Assembly: GCA_030524205.1 (NCBI GenBank) | Contig: JAUNGZ010000002.1 | Span: 86,776 to 150,775 of the forward strand | Source: Eubacteriales bacterium | GTDB lineage: Bacteria; Bacillota; Clostridia; Oscillospirales; Butyricicoccaceae | Direction: 5' to 3' | Length of the DNA: 64,000 bases | In this document: in pieces, positions 18,726 through 27,280 of the stretch | Layout of the letters: each line of letters begins with the position of its first letter | How positions within the stretch are numbered: position 1 is the stretch's first letter | Translations under genes and position numbers: made by a program | Notes under the pieces: generated by a model | What the model was told of the DNA's origin: nothing | Database searches by the model: none | The model's input: only the letters and a program-made list of their open reading frames with translations

Positions 18726-18798
18726 GGAAAATTACCTCCTCATGATGCCTTCTTACTCTTCTCTTCTCGATTGGCCTCTTGGCCTTTGCTATGGTCTT

Positions 18799-18864
18799 AT
18801 TATATAAGTAAAAAGGGGTAAATAAAATAGAATCGTTTACTGATAAAGTTAGGATTTTTACTGA
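18799..18864 (-). promoter_or_regulatory. mglB promoter with 21-bp-phased activator repeats
   Basis: On the minus strand a TATAAT -10 (18804-18799) has no good -35. Upstream, TCAGTAAA occurs twice, at 18864-18857 and 18843-18836, exactly 21 bp apart. Two same-face direct repeats next to a poor -35 are typical of AraC-family activators. The regulator encoded at 21602-23200 is the obvious candidate. Confidence 0.6.
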
Positions 18865-18872
18865 AAAAGAAC

Positions 18873-18901
18873 AAAGGACGTTATAAAATACAACGTCCTT
18901 T
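18873..18901. terminator. Terminator after the second binding-protein gene
   Basis: A 10-bp stem (AAAGGACGTT/AACGTCCTTT) with a 9-base A/T loop is followed on the minus strand by GTTCTTTTT. It lies 20 bases after the stop of the 18923 gene and before the mglB promoter. Confidence 0.75.
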
Positions 18902-18922
18902 GCGCAAAGTATACAATTCAAA

Positions 18923-19897
18923 CTATTGGTTTTCTGTAAAGCTGAATAAAAACTTCTGGTTTTGCTCGGTGTACATGGCCGCTTGATCGATCGCGCGCAC
19001 CTCCGTGTCGATACGGTCGGAGGCGGGCGCTTTGCCGCCGAGCATCTGCGCGGCGGTTTCCAAACCGAGATAGCCCATGGCGAACGGGTTCTGCACGATC
19101 AGCGCGTCGATTTCGCCCGTTTCCAGCATGCCGACGGACACCACGTTGTTGTCGAAGCCGACAACGCGCACGCTGTCCTTGCGTTCCAGCTCCTCGATCG
19201 CGTGGCCGACGCCCAGCGTGGTCAGCTCGTTAAAGGTGACGATGGCGTTGATTTCCGGATGGCGGCGCAGCAGCTTGCGGGTCTCGGCCTGCACGGTTTC
19301 GGATTTGGAGGCGCAGTTGATCTTTTCGACGATTTCGGCCCGCGCGTCCTCGGCGGCGGCGTTCTCGAAGCCGCGCTCGCGCGCCTGCCCGTTTTCGCTG
19401 TGCACGTCGAAGCCGACCATGCCGATATAAAAATGCGTCTCGTCGGCGTCGAGCAGCGCGTACGCGGACTGTCGGCCGGCATTGTAGTTGTCCGTGCCGA
19501 TGCGCACGGCGACCCGCTCGGAGTCGATATCGGAGTCGATCACGATGATGACAATACCCTGCTCTGCCGCTCGATCGACGATTTCGGACGAGGCCGTATA
19601 GTCGATCGCGGACAGCACAATGGCCTTCGCGCCGTTTTGGATTGCGTTTTCAACAAGCACGTTCTGCGCCTCCCAATCCTCCTCGCTCGCGGGGCCTTCA
19701 AACGTGAAGTCGAGGTTGTATTCGCTTGCGGCGGCGTTCGCGCCGGCCTCAACCGATTTCCAGAAGGAGGAGCTGGTCGATTTGGTGATGACGGCGACAT
19801 AGGGCTTGGTCGTCTGCATGCTGCCGCCCGTGAGGGCGCAGCCGGAGAGCAGCACAAGCGGCGCGAGCGCGCCGCACAACAGGTTACGAAGCTTCAT
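18923..19897 (-). CDS. Sugar-binding type 1 periplasmic protein, lipoprotein, linked to sensor kinase
   Basis: A 324-residue protein. It has a lipoprotein signal (VLLSGCALTG) and a Peripla_BP_4 fold of the RbsB/MglB kind: YVAVITKSTSSSFWKSVEAGA, AIVLSAIDYTASSEIVDRA, VIVIDSDIDSERVAVRIGTDN and VVGFDNN. It is the third gene of a regulator-kinase-receptor operon and overlaps the kinase gene by 14 bases; it is separated by a terminator from the mgl transporter genes. This suggests it presents sugar to the kinase as an extracytoplasmic sensor, as an accessory to transport by MglBAC. A longer in-frame reading upstream to 19987 lies wholly inside the kinase gene and is rejected, because the signal peptide begins at 19897. 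Confidence 0.85.
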   Translation of the reverse strand: MKLRNLLCGALAPLVLLSGCALTGGSMQTTKPYVAVITKSTSSSFWKSVEAGANAAASEYNLDFTFEGPASEEDWEAQNVLVENAIQNGAKAIVLSAIDYTASSEIVDRAAEQGIVIIVIDSDIDSERVAVRIGTDNYNAGRQSAYALLDADETHFYIGMVGFDVHSENGQARERGFENAAAEDARAEIVEKINCASKSETVQAETRKLLRRHPEINAIVTFNELTTLGVGHAIEELERKDSVRVVGFDNNVVSVGMLETGEIDALIVQNPFAMGYLGLETAAQMLGGKAPASDRIDTEVRAIDQAAMYTEQNQKFLFSFTENQ

Positions 19898-21605
19898 GGC
19901 TGTTCCCTCCAGACTGCGGCAGGCGGATGACGACGCGCGTGCCCTGATCGGGCTCGCTTTCGATGGACAGGCCGTACGGCGCGCCAAAGTAAATGCGGAT
20001 GCGGTCGTTCACGTTTTTGATGCCGATGCCGCCCGGCTCCGCCTTGTCGTGCGACAGGATGGCGCGGCACTGGCCCTCGTCCATGCCGACGCCGTTGTCG
20101 GTCACGGTCAGCACAACGTCGCCGCCGTCCGGCTTGGCCGAAATGACGATTTTGCCGTCGTCGACAAACTCCCCGAAGCCGTGCAGGATCGCGTTCTCGA
20201 TGATGGGCTGCAGGGTGATTTTGCTGCACGGGCAGTCAAGAATGGAATCGTCGATCTCGAACCGGTAGGAGAACTGGTCTTTGTACCGGAATTTCTGGAT
20301 GATCAGATAGCATTCGGCGTGTTCCAGCTCTTTGCGGATGGGGATCAGGTCCTCGCCGCGCGAAATGCTGATGCGGAACAGCCGCGCGAGCGCGCTGACC
20401 ATTTTGACCGCGTCGTCCGTGCGGCCGACCTCGCACATCCACTGGATCGAGTCGAGCGTGTTGTACAGGAAATGCGGGTTGATCTGCGCCTGCAGGGCCT
20501 TCAGCTCGGTTTTCCGCAGCGTTTCCTCCTCGTTTTTCACCTCGTCCATCAGCGTCTGAATGCGGCCGACCATGTGCCCGAACGAGTCGGACAGCACGCT
20601 GATCTCGCTGATGCCGGCGACCGGGGTGTAGACGAAATCGGCGGCGGCGTCCTCAAAGCCGTGCATTTCGTCGACCAAACGGTGGATGGGCCGGGAAACC
20701 AGCCGGGCGATCAGCACCGCCACGGCAAGCAGGACGAGCAGCGCGGCCGGTATGGCGGCAAGCAGCGTGAGCAGGGCGGCCCGCTGGGGCTGGCGGACCA
20801 GCTCGTCCAGAAAGCTCACGCCGACGATGCGCCAGCCGCCCTGCGGCAGGGATTTGATCACCCGGAGGATGTCGTCCTCCGCGTGCACCCCGTCGGCAAG
20901 CGCGGCGAGCGGGGCGGTGTCCTCGCTTTTCAGGCCCGCGTAGATCAGCTGCTGCTGCGGGTGGTAGATCAGCCGGCCCTCGCTGTCGATGATAAAGCTG
21001 TATCCGTGCTGGCCGATGCCGACCGCGTCCATATAGCCGGCGATGGACGAGAACTGCAGGTCGATCGACACATAGACCTCGCGGCCGTACCGCTCGAGCG
21101 GTACGGGCCGCGCAACTGTGACGACCCACGGGTAATAGTCGGTATAAAGGTTCTGCACGTGGGGCGGGGTGTAGTACAGGCCGGACGAGTCGGATTCGAC
21201 CCCGTCGAGCGGCAGTCTGCCCGCCTGCGGCTTGCGGGTGCGCCCGGTGGTCCAGCAGGTGAGCGGCGCGCCGTCGAGTGTATATACGCAGATGCTGGTC
21301 AGGTCGTCGCGCATCTGCACCATGGTGGAAAAGGTGTCGGAAAGCGTGTCCGCGCCGGCGGGGCTTTGCAGCTCGATGATGATGCGGCGGATCAGCGCGC
21401 CGGTGTCGGCGGTGTAGTCGGCGATCGCGCCCGCGGCCTGCGAGACGGACTGCTCCGAGCTGGTCGCCGCGTTCGAGCGCAGCGCGTTTGCGTACAGCGT
21501 GGTGTAAATCAGCGTGGACAGCGCGACAATGACGACGGCCACGCCGCTGACCAGCAGCACCATCAGGCTGGACAGTGAAAGCGGGGCGGCTTTATTTTTA
21601 TTCAT
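19884..21605 (-). CDS. Sensor histidine kinase, YesM type (sugar sensing)
   Basis: 573 residues. It begins MNKNKAAPLSLSSLMV with a membrane helix, followed by a large extracellular sensor region of dCache type (TDYYPWVVTVARPV, GYSFIIDSEGRLIYHP), a second helix (LAAIPAALLVLLAVAVLIARL), HAMP, the block QINPHFLYNTLDSIQWM with the phospho-acceptor His, and ATPase motifs PIIENAILHGFGE and DNGVGMDEG. The cache-like motif (Y, D and R residues around VARPV) suggests direct small-ligand sensing in addition to any input from the binding protein encoded downstream. ATG 21605 overlaps the regulator stop as ATGA. The upstream reading to 21953 is regulator sequence in another frame and is rejected. Confidence 0.92.
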   Translation of the reverse strand: MNKNKAAPLSLSSLMVLLVSGVAVVIVALSTLIYTTLYANALRSNAATSSEQSVSQAAGAIADYTADTGALIRRIIIELQSPAGADTLSDTFSTMVQMRDDLTSICVYTLDGAPLTCWTTGRTRKPQAGRLPLDGVESDSSGLYYTPPHVQNLYTDYYPWVVTVARPVPLERYGREVYVSIDLQFSSIAGYMDAVGIGQHGYSFIIDSEGRLIYHPQQQLIYAGLKSEDTAPLAALADGVHAEDDILRVIKSLPQGGWRIVGVSFLDELVRQPQRAALLTLLAAIPAALLVLLAVAVLIARLVSRPIHRLVDEMHGFEDAAADFVYTPVAGISEISVLSDSFGHMVGRIQTLMDEVKNEEETLRKTELKALQAQINPHFLYNTLDSIQWMCEVGRTDDAVKMVSALARLFRISISRGEDLIPIRKELEHAECYLIIQKFRYKDQFSYRFEIDDSILDCPCSKITLQPIIENAILHGFGEFVDDGKIVISAKPDGGDVVLTVTDNGVGMDEGQCRAILSHDKAEPGGIGIKNVNDRIRIYFGAPYGLSIESEPDQGTRVVIRLPQSGGNSHEAS

Positions 21606-23200
21606 GCGCCGTCCTCCGCGCTTTGCTGCCGCCGCAGGGCGAGCGGCGAAACGCCGAACCGTTTTTTGAAGCAGTAGCTGAAATAGTGCTGGTCGGAATA
21701 GCCGCATTTGGAAGCAATCTCCATCACCTTGAGCGAGGTGCACTGCAAAAGCTCCTTGGCGGAGTCCAGCCGCTGGGCGGTGAGCAGGTTGATGAACGTG
21801 TCGCCCGTATTCTTGCGGATGAGCGCGGACAGGTAATTGGGGCTGATGTGCAGCGCTTCGCTGATCGAGGCGAGCGACAGGCTTTCGTCTCCGTACTGGG
21901 TGCGGACCATGCCGAGCGCTTGGTCGCACAGCATTTCGCCGCTTTCGCGGCATTGCAGGGAGATAGCCTCGTGCACCCGCAGGCAGAAATCGGTCATTCG
22001 GCCGCGCAGCTCGTCAAGCGAGCGGTAGGAGAAGGACAGGCTGGCGAGCGGGGAAGCGCGCCACAATTCATCCGCCGTTTCGGGGTTGACCACCGCGCCC
22101 GCCGAGCGGCAGATCGCGCCGAGCAGCTGCACCATCATCAGATCGGTTTCGAGCGACGAGCGGGGGTCGGTGCGCAGGCGGTCGAACAGCCCATGCAGGT
22201 ATTCCTCCACCTGACGGCGGCTGCCGCCCTTGATCACGCTTTCGAGCTGCACGGCGGTATCCGAATAATCCGAACGAATGGTGCGGCCGGTTTCCAGATC
22301 GGCGATAAAGCGCGTTTCGTCCGCGCCCTGCGCGGCCGTGTAGGCGAGTGCGCCGACCGCCTCCCGGTAGGCCGTGTGGCAGGCCGAAAGCGCGTCCGTT
22401 TCGCGGCTGACGCCGACCGTGCATTTCGCGCCGATGACGCGCTCGATCGACTGGACGATCTCGCTGACGGCGATGTGCAGGTATTTGACAAGCTCAGCTT
22501 CGCTCGCCGCGGCGAGCGCGACGACGCGCGAGCCGATAAAGCAGCAGGAAGCGCGCAGGTACTTTTCCAGAACCAGCTCGACCGCGCGCACCTGCGCGCG
22601 GGTGGTGACGGGCGCGCCGCTTTGGTCGGTGATCACCGTGGCCAGCACGACATACTGCGGACGGTCGTCCTCGTCTTTGAGCAGGCCGCATTCGACGGCC
22701 TGCGCGTGCAGGTCCCGCTCAAGCGCTTCGCCCGCCAGCGGGGAATCCGCGCCGAGCAGCAGCGGCATCAAAAAATCGTGCGGACGCAGCCGCCCGGTGC
22801 GTCCCTGCGCTATCTCCTGATAGCGCAGGGAAATTTTGTCTCTAATCACACAAAGCTCTTTTTTCAGCTCGTCCGACGAAATGGGCTTGAGCATATAGCT
22901 GATGATATTGTATTGGATCGCCTGCTGGGCGTAGGTGAAATCGTCGTATCCGCTGAGAAACGCAATGTGCGTGGCCGGGCGGATCTCGCGCACGGCGCGC
23001 GCCAGTGCGATGCCGGATAAAAAGGGCATGCGGATATCGGTCAGCAGCAGGTCGGGTTCGAGCTTTTCCACCAGATCGAGCGCCTCCGCGCCGTTTTCCG
23101 CCTCGCCCGCCACCCGAAAGCCGCATTCCTCCCAAGGCGTGCGCTCGATCAGCGAGCGGCGCAGCTCGGGCTCGTCGTCGGCAACGACCACAGTGTACAT
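21602..23200 (-). CDS. Response regulator with AraC-type DNA-binding domain
   Basis: 532 residues. The receiver (MYTVVVADDEPELR; phospho-acceptor Asp in LLLTDIRMPFLSG; Lys in YMLKPI) is joined through a middle region of about 280 residues to a C-terminal AraC helix-turn-helix pair (ISEALHISPNYLSALIRKNTGDTF, ASKCGYSDQHYFSYCFKKRFGVSP). It is first in an operon with the kinase and the binding protein. Its likely target is the mglB promoter, which carries a 21-bp direct repeat upstream of -10. The start ATG has AAGGGGGCATTATC upstream; earlier in-frame codons run into the galM terminator. Confidence 0.93.
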   Translation of the reverse strand: MYTVVVADDEPELRRSLIERTPWEECGFRVAGEAENGAEALDLVEKLEPDLLLTDIRMPFLSGIALARAVREIRPATHIAFLSGYDDFTYAQQAIQYNIISYMLKPISSDELKKELCVIRDKISLRYQEIAQGRTGRLRPHDFLMPLLLGADSPLAGEALERDLHAQAVECGLLKDEDDRPQYVVLATVITDQSGAPVTTRAQVRAVELVLEKYLRASCCFIGSRVVALAAASEAELVKYLHIAVSEIVQSIERVIGAKCTVGVSRETDALSACHTAYREAVGALAYTAAQGADETRFIADLETGRTIRSDYSDTAVQLESVIKGGSRRQVEEYLHGLFDRLRTDPRSSLETDLMMVQLLGAICRSAGAVVNPETADELWRASPLASLSFSYRSLDELRGRMTDFCLRVHEAISLQCRESGEMLCDQALGMVRTQYGDESLSLASISEALHISPNYLSALIRKNTGDTFINLLTAQRLDSAKELLQCTSLKVMEIASKCGYSDQHYFSYCFKKRFGVSPLALRRQQSAEDGA

Positions 23201-23265
23201 GATAATGCCCCCTTGCGTTTCTGTCTGTTTCCAGTGTAACGATTTTGCTCGGATTTGTCCATAGG

Positions 23266-23307
23266 AAAACCGCCGGGAAGCGGGCAAAGCCCCTGTCCCG
23301 GCGGTTT
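23266..23307 (-). terminator. Terminator of the gal operon
   Basis: A 12-bp stem (AAACCGCCGGGA and complement) with an inner GGGC-AAA-GCCC hairpin follows the galM stop by 11 bases. A TTTT tail on the minus strand completes it. Confidence 0.8.
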
Positions 23308-23317
23308 CCGCCCGCGG

Positions 23318-24361
23318 TTATGGATGGAGAGAGAAATGGAAGTTGGTAAAGTGACGGCAGCTTTCGCCCGCGCGCAGCACGGGCTGCGGAAAGTGGGGAA
23401 AAGCAGGCGCGTTCGGCCAGAACTGCGTTTCCAGACAGAAGCCGTGCCGCCGCCCGTATTGGACGCCGCCCTTGCCGCGCGGCAGGTTCGCGTCCAAATA
23501 GTTGCCCGAGTAAAGCTGCATGCCCGGCATATCGGACTCGACCGACAGCGTGATGCCGGTTTGGGCGCATTCGGCCAGCGCGAAGGGCCGCAGGCCGTCG
23601 CCGCCGATGATATAGTTGTGGTCGTAGCCGCCCGCGCGGCGGAGCTGGGGGAATTTATCGTCCCAATGCGCGCCGAGCGGCGTAAAACGGCGCAGGTCGA
23701 GCGGCGTGCCCTCGACCGAGGCGACCTCGCCCGTCGGCGCGCTGTTTTTGCCGATCGGCGTGAAGTGGTCGGCGGGGATGCAGACCGTCTGCTCGCCGAC
23801 CTCGCCCGAGGCATGCCCGCCGAGGTTGAAATAGGCGTGGTTTGACAGGTTGCACAGCGTATCCGCGTCGGTCTCCGCCCGGTATTCGAGGGACAGCGCG
23901 CCGTCCTCCAGCCGGTAGGTGACGGACGCGCGCAGATTGCCGGGGTAGTGCTCCTCGCCCGCGGGGCTGTCGTAGCGCAGGGTCAGGCCGCCGTTTGCGA
24001 CCGAGGCCGACCAGATACGCTTGTCAAAGCCGGTCTCGCCGCCGTGCAGGTGACACGCGCCGTGGTCGTTGCACGCAAGGCGGATCTCCCGCCCGCCCAG
24101 CGCGACCCGCCCGCCCGCGATGCGGTTGGCGCACCGGCCAAGCAGCGCGCCGATATAGCAGGTCTGCGACTCGTAGGCGGCGACCGTGTCGAAGCCGAGC
24201 ACGATATCGGTCGGCCTGCCGTTCCGGTCGGGCACGATAAGCGACTGGATGATGCCGCCCAGCGTCAGGATGGAGGCCGAGCAGCGGCCGTCCGTAAGGG
24301 TGTAGCGGTCGACCGGCCGCCCGTCCGCCGTTTTGCCGAAGGGGGTGCAAACGATGTTCAT
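23318..24361 (-). CDS. galM: Galactose mutarotase (aldose 1-epimerase)
   Basis: A 347-residue mutarotase that interconverts alpha and beta anomers of galactose at the entry of the Leloir pathway. Visible are NDHGACHLHGGETGFDKRIW with the substrate-binding His, LSNHAYFNLGGH with the catalytic His, GYDHNYII, and the C-terminal LETQFWPNAPAFPHFPQPVL followed by RAGE, whose Glu is the catalytic base. The ATG start follows galT by 4 bases, so the two are coupled. Upstream in-frame codons to 24523 lie inside galT and are rejected. Confidence 0.93.
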   Translation of the reverse strand: MNIVCTPFGKTADGRPVDRYTLTDGRCSASILTLGGIIQSLIVPDRNGRPTDIVLGFDTVAAYESQTCYIGALLGRCANRIAGGRVALGGREIRLACNDHGACHLHGGETGFDKRIWSASVANGGLTLRYDSPAGEEHYPGNLRASVTYRLEDGALSLEYRAETDADTLCNLSNHAYFNLGGHASGEVGEQTVCIPADHFTPIGKNSAPTGEVASVEGTPLDLRRFTPLGAHWDDKFPQLRRAGGYDHNYIIGGDGLRPFALAECAQTGITLSVESDMPGMQLYSGNYLDANLPRGKGGVQYGRRHGFCLETQFWPNAPAFPHFPQPVLRAGESCRHFTNFHFSLHP

Positions 24362-24365
24362 GCCG

Positions 24366-25859
24366 TCACCCAACGCTTTCCGTAAACCGCAGCAGGGCGG
24401 CCTTGCCGTCCTCAGTGCGCTCAAACACGCCCGCGTGCTCCAAAACCATGGCGAACACGAGGCCGACCTCTTTTTGAAGGACGTCCATGACGTTTTCCGC
24501 CGTGATCGTATAGCGCGGGGCAAAGCCCTCCGCCCAGTCCGCGTGGGAGGCGGTAAGCTCGTCGGCGCGCAGGTCGCGCCCTGTAACGAGCGCGTCCGCC
24601 ACGGCGGCCAGCTCGGTTTTCAGCCGCGCGGGCAGCACGGCAAGACCCATGACCTCGATCAGGCCGATGTTCTCCTTCTTGATGTGGTGCAGCTCGGCGT
24701 GCGGGTGGTACAGGCCGAGCGGGTGCTCGGGCGTGGTCAGGTTGTTGCGCAGCACAAGGTCGAGCTCGAAATCTTCCCCGCGCCGCCGGGCGATCGGCGT
24801 GATGGTGTTGTGCGGCACGCCGTCGGTCTCGGCGAAAATCATCGCAGCCTCGTCCGTATAGCCGCGCCATGCGGTCAGGATTTTGTCCGCCAGCGCGACA
24901 AGGCGTTCCTTGTCCGCGCCCGTCAGCCGGAGAACCGACATCGGCCACTTGACGACGCCCGCGCGGATATCGTCAAAGCCGGGGAAGGCGAGCGGCGTTT
25001 CGACCGGGGCCTTGGCCATCGCAAATTCGTAATGCCCGCCCTGAAAATGGTCGTGCGCCAGAATCGACCCGCCGACGATGGGCAGGTCGGCGTTCGAGCC
25101 GACGAAATAATGCGGGAACTGCGAAATGAAGTCCAAAAGCTTGCGGAAGCACGCGCGGTCGATCTTCATCGGCGTGTGCGCGGCGTTAAAAACGATGCAG
25201 TGCTCGTTATAGTAGACATAGGGCGAATACTGCAAAAACCACGGCTTGCCGTCCACCGTGACGGGAACGACGCGGTGGTTCTGCCGCGCGGGGTGGTTCA
25301 AGCGCCCGGCGTAGCCCTCGTTTTCGCGGCAGAGCTGGCACTTCGGATAGGCCGAGGCGGGCAGGTCTCGCGCGGCGGCGATGGCCTTGGGGTCCTTTTC
25401 CGGCTTGGACAGGTTGATCGTGATATCCAGCTCGCCGTACTTGGTCGGCGCCTTCCACTGCATGTCCTTGGCGATGCGGTCTCGGCGGATGTAGTTGGTA
25501 TCCTGACTGAATTTGTAGTACCAGTCGGTCGCCTTGCGCGGGTATTCGGCGTACAGCGCGCGGAACTTTGCAATTACCTCACGCGGCGGCGGGGTCAGCC
25601 GGCCCATCAGCGCGGTGTCGAACAGGTCGCGGTAGACGACCGAGTCGTTTGCGAGCACGCCGCGCGCGTGCGCGTCGTCCATCAGCTCGGTCAGCACGGC
25701 GGGCAGGTCGATGGGGGAGCCGTCCAGCGGCTGCTCCTCGTAGGAGTCGAGCCGCAGCGCGTCCAGCAGGGTGTTGACCGCCCAGACGTGATCCTCGGGC
25801 TGAATCAGCCCCTTTTCCTCCGCGTAGCGGACGAGCTTGGCGACAGCGTTGTCGATCAT
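24366..25859 (-). CDS. galT: UDP-glucose--hexose-1-phosphate uridylyltransferase, class II
   Basis: A 497-residue GalT of the Firmicutes class II type, which exchanges galactose-1-phosphate for the glucose-1-phosphate moiety of UDP-glucose. Recognisable blocks are NTLLDALRLDSYEE, ATDWYYKFSQDTNYIRRDRIAKD (split across about residues 118-140), SILAHDHFQGGHYEFAMA with the nucleophilic His region, and NTITPIARRR. It lies 12 bases after galE and 4 before galM on one transcript. Class II GalT lacks the classic zinc sites of E. coli GalT. Confidence 0.95.
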   Translation of the reverse strand: MIDNAVAKLVRYAEEKGLIQPEDHVWAVNTLLDALRLDSYEEQPLDGSPIDLPAVLTELMDDAHARGVLANDSVVYRDLFDTALMGRLTPPPREVIAKFRALYAEYPRKATDWYYKFSQDTNYIRRDRIAKDMQWKAPTKYGELDITINLSKPEKDPKAIAAARDLPASAYPKCQLCRENEGYAGRLNHPARQNHRVVPVTVDGKPWFLQYSPYVYYNEHCIVFNAAHTPMKIDRACFRKLLDFISQFPHYFVGSNADLPIVGGSILAHDHFQGGHYEFAMAKAPVETPLAFPGFDDIRAGVVKWPMSVLRLTGADKERLVALADKILTAWRGYTDEAAMIFAETDGVPHNTITPIARRRGEDFELDLVLRNNLTTPEHPLGLYHPHAELHHIKKENIGLIEVMGLAVLPARLKTELAAVADALVTGRDLRADELTASHADWAEGFAPRYTITAENVMDVLQKEVGLVFAMVLEHAGVFERTEDGKAALLRFTESVG

Positions 25860-25871
25860 AGCGCCGCCTCC

Positions 25872-26861
25872 TTACGCTTCAAAGCCGTGCGGGTGGCTTT
25901 TGTGCCAGTCCCACGCGGTCTGGATGATGGTGTGCAGGTCGTCGTATTCGGGCTTCCAGCCGAGCACGGTTTTAGCCTTGTCGCTCGACGCAATGAGCTG
26001 GGCGGGGTCGCCCGCGCGGCGCGCCTCAATCTTGGCGGGGATCGGGTGGCCGGTCACGCGGCGCGTTTCCTCGACCACTTCCTTGACCGAGAAGCCCACG
26101 CCGTTGCCCAGATTGAACACGTTGTTTTCGCCGCCCGCCAGCAGGTAGTCGAGCGCGAGGATGTGCGCCTGCGCCAGATCGCACACGTGGATGTAGTCGC
26201 GGATGCAGGTGCCGTCGGGCGTGGGATAATCGTCGCCAAAAATCGAGATGGCTTCGCGCTGGCCGTTCGGCACTTGCAGGATGAGCGGGATCAGATGGGT
26301 TTCGGGGTTGTGCGCCTCGCCGATCGAGCCGTCGGGCATTGCGCCGCAGGCGTTGAAGTAGCGCAGGGCGACAAAGCGCAGCCCGTGCGCGCAGGACACC
26401 CACTTCATCATCTTCTCCATCGAAAGCTTGGTCTCGCCATAGCAGTTGGTCGGCTCGGTCCGGTCGGTCTCCATGATCGGCACGCGCTCCGGCTCGCCGT
26501 AGGTCGCGGCGGTCGAGGAGAACACGATCTTGAGCACATCGTGCGCCACCATGCTCTCAAGCAGCGTTTTGGTGCCGCACAGGTTGTTGTCGTAATATTT
26601 CAGGGGGGTTACCATGCTCTCGCCGACCTGACTGTTGGCGGCGAAGTGGATAACGCCCTCGATCTGCTCGGAATCGAACACCTTGTCGCAGAACGCGCGG
26701 TCGCGGATGTCGCCCTCGTAAAAGCGCGCTTTCGCGGGCACCGCCGCGCGGAAGCCGGTTTCCAGATTGTCGGCCACGACCACGTCGCGTCCCGCCGCGA
26801 CCAGCGCGTGCGCCGTGTGCGAGCCGATGTAGCCCGCCCCGCCCAGTACCAAAATTGCCAT
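25872..26861 (-). CDS. galE: UDP-glucose 4-epimerase
   Basis: A 329-residue short-chain dehydrogenase-like epimerase that converts UDP-galactose to UDP-glucose with bound NAD. It has the Rossmann motif GGAGYIGSH, the FAANSQVGESM segment, catalytic Ser region FSSTAATYG and YxxxK as NCYGETKLSMEKMM, all at expected places. The start ATG follows AGGAGGTTCTGCA. The upstream 414-base gap to galK is filled by a series of hairpins, so galE may be expressed either by readthrough from galK or from an unseen promoter. Frame-compatible codons upstream to 27017 fall in that hairpin zone and are rejected. Confidence 0.95.
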   Translation of the reverse strand: MAILVLGGAGYIGSHTAHALVAAGRDVVVADNLETGFRAAVPAKARFYEGDIRDRAFCDKVFDSEQIEGVIHFAANSQVGESMVTPLKYYDNNLCGTKTLLESMVAHDVLKIVFSSTAATYGEPERVPIMETDRTEPTNCYGETKLSMEKMMKWVSCAHGLRFVALRYFNACGAMPDGSIGEAHNPETHLIPLILQVPNGQREAISIFGDDYPTPDGTCIRDYIHVCDLAQAHILALDYLLAGGENNVFNLGNGVGFSVKEVVEETRRVTGHPIPAKIEARRAGDPAQLIASSDKAKTVLGWKPEYDDLHTIIQTAWDWHKSHPHGFEA

Positions 26862-26884
26862 TGCAGAACCTCCTAAAAGACATC

Positions 26885-27280
26885 TCGATTGGAACCACGG
26901 TTCCAATCGAAGGTTTCCGGCTTCTGCGCACGCCCTGCGGGCACACTTGAAGCCGGTTTGAATCAAAAGCACGGGCAAAGCTCGCACTTTTGATGGGAAT
27001 GGCGGTATTACCGCCATTCCCTATTAAAATCGCGCGCTTTGCGCGCGCTCCGCAAAGCAGCCGCGCGTTCAGTGCGGCGAGCTTTTGGCCCGCCCGCAGG
27101 CGACGCGCGCTTCGCGCGCATATAATTGGAAACGGCTCTGCCGTTTCCATCGAAAAGCCCAGCTTCGCCGGGCTTTTCGATACCCCGACTCCAGCGGCCT
27201 TGGGCCGCGTCCGGGGGTATCGCCGTAAAGCGCCGGCGGCGCCTTACGGCGTATATAGGGGGCATGGATGCCCCCCTATA
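26885..27280. repeat. Array of consecutive unrelated hairpins between galK and galE
   Basis: The 414 bases between galE and galK contain no credible gene. They are nearly all inverted repeats placed end to end, each with different arms: 26885-26910 (11-bp stem), 26917-26956, 26962-26994, 26995-27021 (12-bp stem, ATT loop), 27031-27047, 27060-27078, 27105-27119, 27127-27149 (10-bp stem, TCT loop), 27150-27180 (11-bp stem), 27180-27220 (two-part stem), 27221-27251 (8-bp outer and 5-bp inner stems) and 27254-27280, which overlaps the galK stop codon. Arms are not copies of each other, so this is not a tandem repeat of one unit. None carries a convincing U tract, so they look unlike ordinary terminators. 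Confidence 0.85.

Noticed and set aside
18923-19987. Longer start for the second binding protein
   Set aside because: The extra 30 codons lie within the kinase gene; the lipoprotein signal begins at 19897.
19806-23020. Two long plus-strand open frames (590 and 481 codons)
   Set aside because: Antisense to the sensor kinase and response regulator genes, with no recognisable domains.
24333-26876. Open frame of 847 codons on the plus strand
   Set aside because: It lies antisense to galT and galE, whose motifs are unambiguous; long antisense frames arise from GC-rich third positions. No ribosome site or domain.
26885-27280. CRISPR array between galE and galK
   Set aside because: The hairpin arms differ from each other and there are no constant repeats with unique spacers. 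No CRISPR array or cas gene was seen anywhere in the window.
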